From positions 62,001 to 126,000 of the forward strand of contig MU006112.1 of NCBI GenBank assembly GCA_010093705.1: a stretch of DNA of 64,000 nt, written 5' to 3'. This document shows, piece after piece, positions 46,360 through 57,708 of this stretch. The stretch is from Patellaria atrata CBS 101060. Lineage: Eukaryota; Ascomycota; Dothideomycetes; Patellariales; Patellariaceae. Numbering within the stretch: position 1 is the stretch's first letter; each line of letters begins with the position of its first letter. The position numbers and the translations under genes were made by a program. Under the pieces are notes generated by a model. It had not been told where the DNA came from, searched no databases, and was given only the letters and a program-made list of their open reading frames with translations.

Positions 46360-46989
46360 ATGCCACAACAACCTCGCATCATTGAGACCTCCGACCTTTC
46401 GACCTCTGAAGCCAGATGGGTGTCGCTTCAGAAGATTGATTACATCGATCAAGATGGTACAAAACGTACATGGGAGGTTGCATCGCGTAAAACCCGGGGC
46501 GCGTCAGGTATCGACGCGGTAGCGATTGGCACAATCCTCTTACATCCCTCTCGCCCACCATCAACTATCCTCGTTCTTCAATATCGTCCGCCTGTCGATG
46601 CTACAACAGTAGAATGGCCCGCTGGTCTTATCGACGCCACCGAAACGCCCGAACAAGCTGCTATAAGGGAACTGAAAGAGGAGACAGGTTATGAGGGCCA
46701 TATTTTGAGTGTCAGTCCGACAATCTCAAGCGATCCTGGCATGACTTCAGCGAACATGCAACTGGCTATGGTACAAGTGGAACTCAAGGAAAGGGATAAA
46801 GCGCCGGAGCAGATGTTAGATGAAGGCGAGCATATTCAGCTGGTAATCGTGCCATTAGAAGAGCTTTATGAGAAATTACTCAGTTACTCGAAACAAGAGG
46901 GCATGTTAATTTCGGCGAAATTGTTCCACTGGGCTGCTGGATTACACTTTGCAAAGAATACACTAGGAACCCTCAAAGCAGATTCTTGA
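46360..46989 (+). CDS. ysa1: ADP-ribose pyrophosphatase, Nudix family (Ysa1-like)
   Basis: An intronless gene of 209 codons. The Nudix box spans residues about 89-111 (GLIDATETPEQAAIRELKEE followed by TGYEG), with all conserved Gly, Arg and Glu residues that hold Mg2+. Before it, FLVLQYRPP-like sequence (TILVLQYRPPVDATTVEWPAG) and after it SDPGMTSANMQLAMV are typical of the ADP-sugar pyrophosphatase branch, including yeast Ysa1 and human NUDT5. The enzyme splits ADP-ribose into AMP and ribose 5-phosphate and clears a reactive metabolite of NAD turnover. Length fits the family. No targeting signal is seen, so it is likely cytosolic. Confidence 0.93.
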   Translation: MPQQPRIIETSDLSTSEARWVSLQKIDYIDQDGTKRTWEVASRKTRGASGIDAVAIGTILLHPSRPPSTILVLQYRPPVDATTVEWPAGLIDATETPEQAAIRELKEETGYEGHILSVSPTISSDPGMTSANMQLAMVQVELKERDKAPEQMLDEGEHIQLVIVPLEELYEKLLSYSKQEGMLISAKLFHWAAGLHFAKNTLGTLKADS

Positions 46990-49187
46990 CGAGCGAACTG
47001 TCTACAACATCGTCAACCTGTGTCGTTGGAGTTGAGCCTTGATCGGTGAGCACTAGTGATAGGACATCTCTATACGTACAGAACTCATACAATATATCAT
47101 TGAGGAAGCGATGTACGATCTCATAGGCAAATGAACATAGTGCATGATATCTATCATCTTTCCTTCGGCCGCTGATTAGAGTCTTACTTATCATATTAAG
47201 GTCTTTCTCACTTGTATGTGGTAAGTTTTCTCTTAACTTTCAGCTATGGCTCTTATTTTCTTTCTCACTTTTCCTTTTCTTCTTCTTCCTATCTCCCCTC
47301 ACGATTACCTGCTTTCCTCTTCTCTTAAGGTCATGATTTCTAAGTTTCTTTCAAGATGTTATAGAGTGTTTTGCATATATGATACAGCATTCGACCTATC
47401 TCAAACCAGTTTGACATTCTTGGGTTTACTCTTCTACCATGACATGAACCCCATGTCTTTTTATTCTCTTGTGTATATTGCACCGCTTTATACAATCGCA
47501 CTCTCTATGATCTCTTATGCGAGAGTCATGTATTAGACCTATCTACAAGATCTTTGTACAAACCTTTAGATAATGCGATGATAACATGAACCGCAATCTG
47601 AATAGCTCTCCTACGCTGGATCAGTGATGCGAGACAAAGCTACAAACCCTAATGAACCGCACCAAGTGATAGTGATGTGTGTCTCTAGGAGACAAAGATA
47701 TTCAATACCACACCGAGTAACTCGGTAAGGTAGTCAGGATCGTGAAAGGCTGGAAGTAGTGAAGTGTGTCTTCCGCATGACTGCTATCATTGGTCATGTG
47801 TTTCAGATGCCTTTTCGTGCCTGGATAGAAGGTTGGGCACGCTGTGGAGCTTGGCTGCATCGTGAATCTAGACGACTATGGACGACTATGGACGATAATG
47901 GACGATAATAAGTGTAAGTCTGCAACACCTATCTTTAGTCTACGGATAAAGACAATTTCAAGAATGAGGAGTTGCAACGTGACCAAAGAGGATTATTGAA
48001 GCTTCGTTGGACTGCAAAAGTAAAGTTTTTGCTAAGGTCAAGATGTTGCCATGATTGCTTTTTGTCTAGTCTCCCTTCTACGCAAGGGGCGTCAAACTTC
48101 GGCGTGGGTTCATCCAATTCTTCCTTTTCCCACATCACATTTGGATACCATTCCGCCATGCCATCACGCTGAACTATTTGTTAATAAAAGTGTCCTCGTG
48201 AGCCATGCATTATCTCGAAAGAATGCATCCTCGTCCATCATCTTCCCGAATGAGGCTTATCGCCTTACCGAGTTTGGGTTTGCATAGATGGTGATCGGGT
48301 GCGAATGCCGTCCTATCGCTACGGTGTGCTTCAAAAATGCTGCAATCACAGTCGCCCAGCAAACATCCAAGCAATTAGCAACGACTTGATGCTGTACTTG
48401 CATACGCCCTCCGCGGCTTTGAGTCGTGGCGCCAGATGACTTTCAGTAACTGAGATCTAGGGTATGAGGCGTGAGTGTACGGTATGTTGTCGCCAGTACA
48501 GACCTGCCTGACACATCTCTTGTGAGGATGAGGTTTTACATGTGAATATGACGTTCTGGCTATGTCTCTTTAATGGCTGCCTCACTCTTTACAAGTACTC
48601 TATACTCTTCCTTTATTTATGCTATTGTCTCAGGGTTCGCTGGCATTTTAAAATATTTCCATCTCATATTCGAACAAAGACCGCACGAACTCCGTCTTCT
48701 AGACCCACCTAACTTGGCGGTGAAAGAGGGTGGGAGCAATAGCGCCTCTCTTTTCCTAATCGTGCATAAACCTCGTCAACATTATTGTTGTCGAATAAAA
48801 TCAACGTTCGTTTGTCAATTCCCTAAAGAGTGTGCTCTTTTGATTGGTTCTCTCCTACGGACAATACATCTCGCCACTTTCGTCCATTCTGTACATCAAC
48901 CTCAACTCACCCCCAAGACTACAACTTCCCCGGTTTGTCTCTTTTTCACCTGACCCTTGAACGACGTATCGCTCCCCTCATTCAAATCTATCTTGTCGAA
49001 AGAGCTCAATTGCCTGAACCACACAATGTGTGTCGTGCTATTGACTAATTCCGAAGGTATACCCGTAATCGGAGATCGACATGAAGTACATTGTGCTTAA
49101 CTGCTCGCAGGCATAAAAGGCATAGAGATATAATTGTATATCTCATCTTGTCATCGTCTAACCAAACATTGTCCGACGAACATCGTT
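46990..49187. other. Long intergenic region, no convincing gene
   Basis: About 2.2 kb. Short ORFs occur (for example 47246-47536 and 48573-48953) but show no domain. A four-copy 10-base repeat lies at 47871-47910. The right part, rich in pyrimidines, is probably the leader of the gene at 49188. Confidence 0.5.
47871..47910 (+). repeat. Four tandem copies of a 10-base unit
   Basis: Two copies of GACGACTATG are followed by GACGATAATG and GACGATAATA. The array is short and non-coding; replication slippage explains it. Confidence 0.9.
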
Positions 49188-50039
49188 ATGGCATCGACTC
49201 ACAATTCACCCGCCATGAGCAACCTCGATAACCATCACATCAATTCTATGTCAAACACTCAAACCAGTACCGGGCTTCGGACTTCTTCTTCGCGCAAAGG
49301 CACTTTCGAAACCAAAATCACTTCTCATCATGGGCACTCCAACCACTCGGGAAGCCGCCGGTCCTCCCAATCCCGCTCGATCTCTTCTTCGTCACATCCA
49401 AGCTCCAAACGCTCCCATCACTCTCGACCTACTACATACCACCGCGCGCGAACCTCTCCATTAACACCCAAGCCAAAACTCGACGAAGCTCAAGCCTTAG
49501 CGCTTCACCAACGTAGCTGTGCCATCTTTCAGACTGTCTCCGGCCCCTATCCTGTTCGTAGCGGCGCGTCATCCATTAAATCGTTCCCTACTACCACTGT
49601 AACAACCTCTCCAATTACACAAATCTCACCTACCTCCTCCCCCTTCCGCGAAAATGGTACCGCTTTCTATTTCAGAAACCAGCCGAGCTTTTGCCGGGAA
49701 GCCGATGAAGAACCCGATGTGGATCCTTGTGCTCATTTTCCTCCTACCGCTAAATACTACACCTTGCCCGAGACACGTCACCGCGAATATGCTCATATCG
49801 AGAAGTGGTCCAAAGGCTGGCGTGCCGTCTGGCGCAAAATTGCACCCAAGTGTGTTGCCGGTGGTGACAGGATCGGTTTCTATCACGGAAAAGGAGGAGA
49901 TGGCAGCAGTGTGAGGAGATATCGCGTGGATGTACCCGATGACGATGAGGCAGAGGAGAGTAGTATGGAAGAGGATGAGAAGAGAGGTTTGACCAAGATG
50001 GAGAAGCAAGACAAGAAGAAGGTATGGGGTTGCTTCTGA
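49188..50039 (+). CDS. Fungal protein of unknown function, Ser/His-rich N-terminus
   Basis: An intronless ORF of 283 codons from ATG at 49188; upstream in-frame codons lack a convincing start. The N-terminal half is Ser, His and Arg rich (SSSRKGTFETKITSHHGHSN) and likely disordered. A compact conserved-looking core follows at about residues 175-245: NGTAFYFRNQPSFCREADEE, CAHFPPTAKYYTLPETRHRE and IEKWSKGWRAVWRKIAPKCV. The tail is acidic, then basic, ending KKVWGCF. No domain that I can name. No signal peptide, so probably intracellular. Confidence 0.72.
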   Translation: MASTHNSPAMSNLDNHHINSMSNTQTSTGLRTSSSRKGTFETKITSHHGHSNHSGSRRSSQSRSISSSSHPSSKRSHHSRPTTYHRARTSPLTPKPKLDEAQALALHQRSCAIFQTVSGPYPVRSGASSIKSFPTTTVTTSPITQISPTSSPFRENGTAFYFRNQPSFCREADEEPDVDPCAHFPPTAKYYTLPETRHREYAHIEKWSKGWRAVWRKIAPKCVAGGDRIGFYHGKGGDGSSVRRYRVDVPDDDEAEESSMEEDEKRGLTKMEKQDKKKVWGCF

Positions 50040-50859
50040 AGTCGAAAGAAAGGCCACAATGATGCTGTTAAGGATGAATGATGATACTAATGATTTCCTT
50101 ATGTGGAGATACCCAAATCTGTTCTGTTTACATCTTCAGAAAAGCATACCACATGTGCTTTCTCTCCTCGTCTTCTGCTATCCAAAAGCGTTGATGATTG
50201 GATCTCATACCCGCTAGGTCAAAGATCCCTTTCAAGTAAATAGTTTACCGTAGGTTAAGATATTCCTGGACACATACTAGCTAGCTGTTCTAGCTGAATA
50301 ATAATCCTCCTCAGATACATTGCTGGATGCCGTGCGTGACTTCTATTCATCAGTTACTTCTTTCGGCTAGTTCTAGTTCTAGGCGATGACATCCTTACAC
50401 CAACAACGCCTGAGCGGGACGGCCCGATGACGAATACGAGAATATATCATCTTCCAACAAAATTCTACGAAGTTCAATAGTACAATATGTAAGGGCTCTT
50501 GGGTAAAAAAGCGCCGTGCTCATCCGAATCGAAGTATTCGATTAGTTGTCGTGGAGTTCTAGGTACCCACCAACGAGCATTTCGGCGACATTTTTCCTCC
50601 ACAGTTTCCTTCTTTAGCGATCCAAAAGCTTACCAATAACCAGATACAGCAAAAATCTTACTTCGTTCTCTGTAGCCAGAGATCTTTATTCCCCAGTATA
50701 CTCTGCCCCAACAGACCCCACGGGTCCAACATCAGACCCCCAACCATGAACGTAGCTTAAGAAAAGGGTCCGAGATACTCGTACACTAACATGCCATCAC
50801 AGAACACAGTATAAGGAGAACTCACTCACCACCCTTTATCCCCAAACCCCCCATCAACA
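50040..50859. other. Intergenic, no gene seen
   Basis: About 820 bases between two same-strand genes: 3' UTR of the first and promoter of the second. Confidence 0.5.
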
Positions 50860-51504
50860 ATGACCACAGCTACAACCCAGACCATAACCCCACCCGTCTC
50901 CCTCCCCTTCCGCCCTCCCTCCTTCCTCCCTCAACCAAACGAACAACCCTTCACCCCTCCCCCTTCCTCCGTCCTCCTAGGCACCTGGTCCCTCCTGCAC
51001 ACCTCGAACCCCTACTGGTCCGACAAGCGGAACGTCACATTCAGCTATTCCCTCCCATCAACCCCTTCCAAACCCCCAAACCCCATATCCCAAGCTTCCT
51101 CCCTCGACCCCACCCCCCAACCCACCTACACCGTCCGCGCCTCTTACCAACCCCTCGCCTCCCCCACCCTCAAGACCATGCTCGGCCACGACACCCCGCT
51201 CCCCTCTCCGGGCTCGTTCCGCTGGCGCGGCGCCGGCTGGCTGCGTCTCGCGACCGCGAGGTGGGAGATCCTGGGTCACGGGAAGGAGGGCGGGACGGAG
51301 TGGATGGTTAGTTTCGTGGAGGGGAATTTGTTTTCCGCCGCGGCGGTTAATGTGTTGGTAAGGGATGTTGAGGGGGGTGGAAAGGGGGGAAGAGACGGGG
51401 GGAGGGAAGAGGTTTTGGAGGCGGTTTTGGAGGCGCTGAGGGGGGTTTTGGAGGGGCCGGGGGAGATGGGTGGAGCGGTGCGGGATGTGGTGTGGGATTT
51501 GTGA
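50860..51504 (+). CDS. Lipocalin/calycin-like fungal protein, function unknown
   Basis: An intronless ORF of 214 codons. After a Pro-rich leader the sequence reads LLGTWSLLHTSNPYWSDKRN, with GTW near the start of the first strand as in lipocalin-like beta-barrels. Later strands include YTVRASYQPL, GSFRWRGAGWLRLATARWEI and EWMVSFVEGNLFSAAAVNVL. The C-terminus is Gly/Glu-rich then helical (EVLEAVLEALRGVLEG). A small beta-barrel that binds a hydrophobic ligand is plausible but not shown. Codon use is C-rich at the start and G-rich at the end, probably a composition effect. No signal peptide. Confidence 0.68.
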   Translation: MTTATTQTITPPVSLPFRPPSFLPQPNEQPFTPPPSSVLLGTWSLLHTSNPYWSDKRNVTFSYSLPSTPSKPPNPISQASSLDPTPQPTYTVRASYQPLASPTLKTMLGHDTPLPSPGSFRWRGAGWLRLATARWEILGHGKEGGTEWMVSFVEGNLFSAAAVNVLVRDVEGGGKGGRDGGREEVLEAVLEALRGVLEGPGEMGGAVRDVVWDL

Positions 51505-52119
51505 TGGGGTTGAGGCTTGAAGGGAGAGTTCTGCTCTTGGGGACGTATGGGACTTACCTTGTTGGAATTGGGGTGGGACTGGGCTTGGTTGGGCACGCGG
51601 GTGGTTAGATCATAGGGGTTTTGTAACTTCGAATGGGGAATGTGTGAAAGGTATATTCGGATACACGCGAACTGCTGATTACTGGGTATACGTCGAAGCC
51701 GGTAGATATTGTGTTATAGTCACGAACTGGGGAGTATCGAATACGCCAGTATAAACCGGTGAGTACCCGGTAGGCGCTTCTCGAGAAGTATCGGATACAC
51801 ACGATGGGTATTCGGGAGTATCGAGTACAGATATAACGAAACGTAGGAGGGTATGGATGAGAAATATACTACTACTATATCTCCAGGCTAGTTTCTATAA
51901 TTAGATCTCGGGTATTAACTCAAGCTAGAGTATCGATTCTGAAGGAAAAGATTTCCGGTTATTAACGTCTAATATTAAGTTTCGGGAAGTCGCGGGTTCT
52001 AGTTAACACTTAGACATAGATATATCGGATAAAGGATTATATTCTTTGATTCAAATTCCTCTAGAGCTAAGTACCCCTTTCCTTAAGGCCCAAGATTTTA
52101 CCTTCTACCCTCTTCACAC
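51505..52119. other. A+T-rich intergenic DNA with diverged short repeats
   Basis: About 615 bases. From about 51640 the sequence is A+T-rich and repeats variants of a word like GAGTATCGAGTAC (near 51735, 51788 and 51812). The TA-rich, gene-free character suggests decayed repeat DNA, possibly changed by repeat-induced point mutation; this is inference. Confidence 0.4.
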
Positions 52120-53199
52120 CTAACCAGTCCACACGGGCGGACCTGGTGGAGTGTAAGAAGGGGGATTGGCCATCGCCTTTTCCGGCACCCAGAGGCCTCG
52201 GTCGAAGTTGTCGTAGCCGCCCGGAAACTTAATAGTAGGTCCAGGAGTTCCTACGGCATATCAGCTTCCAGGATCTGACATAAGATTCATAGATGAGATC
52301 GGCGAACTTACCACCTCCGGGTCCTACAATCTCGACATGCGCACAATTCTGATAGTACTGCGTATTATTGAAGTACGTGTTGAGAAAGATGTGCTCAAAC
52401 CGCAGCAGGTATTTGCCAGGCGGTGTTGTCTTTGGGATGGTGAATCTGGCCTGCGTGTGGCTATCAGATACCTCGTATCTTGCTTATGGGGAAATAGAAG
52501 TATCGCTTACCTGGGTTTCTCCTAATAAGGCCCACTCCGTATCGCTCTTCGATGTTATCGACGCAATCTTGAACCAATCTCCATCTCCTACGTAAGTCTC
52601 AAGGTCCGCCGGGGCCTTGGATAAGTACGCTTGTCCTGGGCCGGGGTGGAATATGTCCGGATACTGAAGGTAATCCGTCAGGAATGCGACCTGGCTGGGA
52701 TGGTTGGTCAGAAATATCTTACGAATATATTTTCCCACCTCTCGAAGCCGACTTCATCCCCAGCCTCCACGATGGCAGTTTCTGTTGTCGGTCCTGACCT
52801 CGCTGCTTGACGGCCGCAACGCATGGTCTCGTGGTACAGATCGTAGTGGGGTGAAATCATGCCATAGTCTGCATTAATGAGGGGGTCTCGAAAGACCTTC
52901 CTGAAATGTCATTCCGTTAGAAGAGAAACATTTTAGGAGATGGTATATTTGACAATCTGAAAGATTTAAGGAATACGGTGAACAACGAACAGACGTACCT
53001 CACGTATTTCCAGTCTTCTGTGACAGTTCCATTGACTATCAATTTAGAAAACGTGTCTACAACAGTTTCAATCAGCATTCGTTGACGTCTTTTAAAAGAA
53101 ATAGTGGTCCTCTGTATAGGTGTTCTAGGGGAACATACAATGAGCATCTACACCCTGAGCAGTTAAGCCTAATGCTATTGAGAATAGGGACTTCCTCAT
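52120..53199 (-). CDS. AA9 lytic polysaccharide monooxygenase
   Basis: A six-exon gene: 53199-53139, 53056-52999, 52900-52723, 52663-52511, 52450-52312 and 52250-52120, giving 239 residues with exact frame. The signal peptide (MRKSLFSIALGLTAQGVDA) is cut before His, giving a mature start HYTFSKLIVNGTV; the first His is one half of the copper-binding histidine brace. The second His is in DIFHPGPGQAYL, and the axial Tyr in NTQYYQNCAHVEIVG. Also typical are EDWKYVRK, TMRCG and FTIPKTTPPGKYLLRFEHI. AA9 enzymes cut cellulose oxidatively outside the cell. No cellulose-binding module follows; the tail is Pro-rich. The Tyr after the first His is split by intron 1. Third intron ends at CTTCAG; an earlier CAG would give only 32 bases. 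Confidence 0.93.
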
Positions 53200-54305
53200 A
53201 TTGAATATTTCTTGACCTCAACGAAACTAGGCAGAATAATGAATCTCTGCAACTGACATTCATTGTATATAATAAATTCTTTAGAAAATCCATGCTCTTC
53301 TGACTGAAATTAACGCCGACGGAATAGATATCAGTCGGAGGTTACTGGAGCCCTTCGTAGTCACCCTGCATCGTGTAAACGCAACACTTGCATGATCTAT
53401 TCTTCGACATATTGAACCCCATGAGACCAGGGCATTAATGCGGGGAGATATAAGGTCCAAGAAGATGCGTAGATTGTGGGGAATCCTAGGGTTTGGGTTT
53501 CCACGGTCTTGAGTCTTCTTACAAAGAGCATTGTAGTAGGGGGAATTCGGTCCCGCTTAGTTGCGATTGGGTACAGTACAATTTCATGATACAAGGAGTA
53601 AATGGTACGGCTAAATGCCTATTCCATGATATTTCCGTTAAACCCGTTTCTGCTGCAGGAACCCTATAAGCTGAATCCTGACCAATAAGACTGGGTTGCT
53701 GTAAACCACCTAAGTATCTATTATATGACTTGACAGCAAACTTAAATACATCATACTGAAAGCGTATATACGACTAGGAAAAGTGGTCAGTACTACAGTA
53801 TAATCGTTATAATATGCGTTCGTATTACGAGAAGAGGAGAGTCCTATCCCGAGATCTCAGATATCACACGACAATATACTTAAAGGATATTGATGTATAG
53901 GCAATAGAATCAAAATAACGGTAACGGAACCGGTAAACAACTTACCTCCGTACGAAAGCATCCTTGATATATCAATCTCAATCCATGGCTAACCCCAGGC
54001 CCGGTCCTTCATATCTCCTCGAAAGATACTAAACTTAGCGGTTAACACTTCTCGTAAACCATCATTCATTTAGACCTCTATTGGGCTTCGGAATCACTAC
54101 CGTATTGGGACTGTTGGGTGGAAATGCTGATATACGACTCTGCACTGGAACGCCATATTTACCTGGAATTGAGAACCAATGACCTTAACACAGGATATCT
54201 TTTTATGGTATTATACAAATAGTACCGAATGCACCATTTTTAAGAGCGCGCATTGAGATCATCTCTCTATCTCAGGTATCTCATCTGGCAAACTTCGTGA
54301 GCGAA
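53200..54305. other. A+T-rich divergent intergenic region
   Basis: About 1.1 kb between the AA9 gene and the DUF4360 gene, which face away from each other. A TATATA element at about 53264-53270 lies some 65 bases before the AA9 start. TACAGTAC lies at 53572-53579. No other gene seen. Confidence 0.5.
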
Positions 54306-55062
54306 ATGATGCGCTTCTCCTTTTCAAATGGCTCGATCTTGGGGCTATCCTTACTGTTGTCACTCGCGCGAGCAGCCACACCTGATACCCTTGAAATATT
54401 CCGTATAGATTACTACCATTGCCCAGCCGGTGCTCAAGTGGTTATTCCAGCAGACAACTCCAGAATTGACATCACTTATGGCGCAACGGGTTCAGGCAAG
54501 AGCATCGCAGCTTACGGACCAGATGTTCCGACCTCCCTTAATAGCCAAACCTGCTACGTGCGCGTCGAGTTTCGGTCCTCGCAAATGGAGTTTAAAGTAG
54601 CGATACCGGAAATCGATATCCAAGGAAGCGCGAGGCTGGACTCTGGAACAGAGGCCACAATCGAGACATTTCTGGCTTGGGACAGAAGGCCTAATGGGGT
54701 CAGCAATGCATACTTTCATAGCAGAATCAAATACTGACCTAGTTCAATAGCAACAATTCAGCACACTCCACATCGTCGGACCAAAGAAGAGTGAGGATGC
54801 GAAATTTGTGACTAATGTCGTCAACACGACCAATATCGTATTTCCGAAGTGTAACACAGACGGTAACCCATGGACTCATACTATCAATCTACAGACGAAA
54901 TTCAAGGTGTCTGCGGAACCTGGGGCTCCTGCATCGGCTGCAGGTGAGCTGGGAGACAATACGACTTTATTGCAAAGCGTGAAGCTTTTCTGGGGAGATG
55001 ATTGCCCTCAGCATGAATGTGTAGATCGGGATGGAGAGCCTATTCCATCAACTTGCTTTTAG
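54306..55062 (+). CDS. Secreted DUF4360 protein
   Basis: A two-exon gene: 54306-54698 and 54751-55062, giving 234 residues. A signal peptide (FSNGSILGLSLLLSLARA) is followed by a beta-rich body: DTLEIFRIDYYHCPAGAQVV, DITYGATGSGKSIAAYGP, QTCYVRVEF and TLHIVGPKK. The pattern and length fit DUF4360, small secreted fungal and bacterial proteins of unknown function. GSGKS here is only a chance P-loop-like string in a secreted beta protein. Cys residues, including CPQHEC and the last Cys-Phe, probably form disulfides. The intron has a GTCAGC donor and CTGAC branch sequence. Two adjacent ATGs could start it; the first is used. Confidence 0.8.
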
Positions 55063-55748
55063 ACAATTTATCCATCTACATTTTTCAGTACATGTTTGTT
55101 TAATGCGTAGTGACATTATTCATGTATGTGAGGACGTTTACAAGGTGATCTTTTTAGAAATCAAGTCGGTAAGGCGACAGATCGATTGATACAAGAACTG
55201 GTAGGGACATATGAAAGAAAAACTTCGAAAGCTTACTGACAGCAGAGGTTGGTAGCTCTATAGACAGCTAGAAAACTTAGAGAAAAGGACTTTTCACTAT
55301 ATAATTTTAACTTTCTTATGTCAAAAGGGACATCGCATGTGGATTGACAAAAAAAATTGAGCTGAATCCGGGTCAACTTCTCACCTCCAGACAATTCTTG
55401 ATCGATGATATTATCCCTCTTCATGAAGATCGTATCTATCCCAGAAGGGATCAGGTCTCTGAGAAGGGAACCAGAGCTCTAGCTTGGACCCACCCTTTAC
55501 CTTCGCTACATTTGCGACCTACGGGCAATTTTGGGCCTTAGACGTGCTTCCAAAATGATCTCCTTACTCACAAGAGCCCAAATCTAAACTGGCCTCACCG
55601 AGTGTACGGGAAAGTGGGCCAAGCGAACCAGCAAGAATCCACTGTCCATAGTCCTTTACCTCTTGCGCTGTTCATTCCATCTAGAAAATGACTATATCTC
55701 GTCTTTCTGATCGTTAATTCGAAGCGTCACCATCGGCGATGAGAACCA
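55063..55748. other. Convergent intergenic region
   Basis: About 690 bases between 3' ends of the DUF4360 and EXO5 genes. No gene seen. Confidence 0.5.
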
Positions 55749-57340
55749 TCATGTTTTCGACATCGAATGTCTTTTCGACCTCGCCCTCTGGACGGCCTTA
55801 TCATCCTGCTCGATTCTCCACGAGCAACCCTCCGCAAATTCGCAGAACCGGCACTTGAACGCCTCCTCAATGTCTACGCCCTTCGCCAGTCTCTGACCCT
55901 TCCACCAGTCCATTGTGTCCTCCGTGTAACGGTAAAGACTAAGTTCATCGTATCGGAATATTTTGGACCCAATGATAGAACCATCCTCAGAGTTTCGAAA
56001 TTCGGCTCGAAGAGTATTACTTATGGATGCGGGCCCGGACACTGTTTTACTATATTCCTGAATCATGAGCGGCCACAAACTCAGAAGGTTGGCATGTTCT
56101 AGAATTTCAGACAGTGTATCTCCGGGGATGGATAAATTACTAGAACCTGGTTGAGAAGGTTCGTCGTCCAATGTGAAGTTCAAATTGCCCATTTGCGCAA
56201 TGAACTCATCGGAGAAGTTTGCTTCAGGATCCAGATTATACCGAGCGAAAATCGATGACGGATTGAGTCGACCTAGAGCTATATCCTCGAAAAGTTTTCG
56301 GTAGAGCATAAGTTGCATTATAGTGGGACGAAGCGAGGAGCCATTAGGGAGCGTTAAACTTCGTCTCGTCTTCACATCTGAAATATACAACTGTCTTTCC
56401 CCTTGTGAGTTTCTTGTCGATTTGGGCGGTGGTTTTTGAAACTTAGCCCAGTCTTCGAGAGACATTTGATATCCATCCGGTAATAAGGGCTTTTCTTCCT
56501 TGAAATCTTCCGGACCATCAAATGAGAGCTCATCAATAACTCCATTGATGACTTCGCCATCAACCAGACCCCATATCTCAAGCTCTCTTGTTATTCCAGT
56601 AGCTCTCAATGTCCTTAGTCCCTGAATAACATTCCAAAATTTTAGACCCCATGCATCTTCTTTCGTCTGCACATCAACCGGCACTGCTATATGAATCTGC
56701 TCTTCAAGGACCTTGTGTATTCTTGAGCCTTGCTTCATAGCGGGCGTTTGTTGCTTCTTACCATGTTTGGTAAGGGTGTACCAGTATTGTAGTTCGCACC
56801 ACGCAGGAGATACTAAGTCAGTAACCGACAATGGCTTTTTTGGAGGCAGGCGGAAACGCTCAAGGGGTGATCGGGTGTCCTCTGCTTCAGGGATTTGCTG
56901 CTCTGGCTCCTCCGTATCAGATCGTCTTCTAGTAATACTGGTCTCACTTGGTACTGCGCGCTGTCAGCATGTCAGCACCTGTAGCACGTAATCCACAGTA
57001 CAGTATCGAACGTACAGCGCGTCTGCGACTTCGACTTCCGGTGCTCGCCCACCTCAACTGATTCGGGGTGCTCTTTTTCGTTCTCCGCGAGATTCTCAGT
57101 ATTATGACTGAGACCATAGTCTTCTGAGGTTTGGGAAGACCTCGGAACGTGAGCAACAGAGGAGCTCGCTGGCCCGTCCTCAATGCTTTCAAGCACGAGC
57201 GTTTTCGCTCCAGTGAGATCGAACTTTGATAAGATCCCATTCACAGCATCTTCACCTTCTGTGTCGAACTCCGACCCGTAGTCGCTGAGCTGCTCAATCA
57301 AAGGATACAATTCTCCCGAGCCGTTGTTTGCAGTCGTCAT
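55749..57340 (-). CDS. exo5: Exonuclease V (EXO5/DEM1 family)
   Basis: A two-exon gene: 57340-57016 and 56953-55749, giving 509 residues. The nuclease core shows the PD-(D/E)XK plan of the RecB-like EXO5 family: GSRIHKVLE, NGVIDEL (metal Asp), ISDVKTRRS (Asp-x-Lys) and IMQLMLYRKL (QxxxY). One Cys in SPAWCELQYWY and three in KCRFCEFAEGCSW match the four that hold an iron-sulfur cluster. In yeast the enzyme works in mitochondria and is needed for mtDNA upkeep; in other fungi and humans it also acts in nuclear DNA repair. The acidic N-terminal 100 residues are less conserved. It is head to head with an Mpv17-family gene. Confidence 0.93.
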
Positions 57341-57708
57341 GGATGCTGAACTGTAGTATTCAGGATTTGATCAGTCTCGCGGGAAGGTTATGATGTCGAT
57401 TCGCTACAACAGCGACTCCGCGGGTAATATGATGAATCGTACTATGCATCAAATAGAAGTCCTAGAATATCGTGAATTTGATAGCTCTTTCAGCCCTAGC
57501 CATCTCAGTTCAGTCAAAGAAGCTTTTTGCCACGCATGCACGTCGTGCCTGCATTCCAGCGTCCCGGTTCCCGTCAACCGAACCTGATCGCACGCAACAC
57601 CGCGGCCAAAAGTCAGCGGACTATTGCAACACATCAGCAGAAATGTGACTCCCTCTCCCCACAATCCACCAGCAGCATCATGTTTACTCTAATCGCAACC
57701 TATCCGCC
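57341..57708. promoter_or_regulatory. Shared divergent promoter, EXO5 and Mpv17/PMP22 gene
   Basis: Only 368 bases separate the two start codons, so both promoters must overlap. No specific element recognised. Both products are linked to mitochondria in yeast, so shared control is possible but unproven. Confidence 0.5.

Noticed and set aside
54480-54500. P-loop-like GATGSGKS in the DUF4360 protein
   Set aside because: The protein is secreted and beta-rich, with no Walker B or other ATPase motif; the match is chance.
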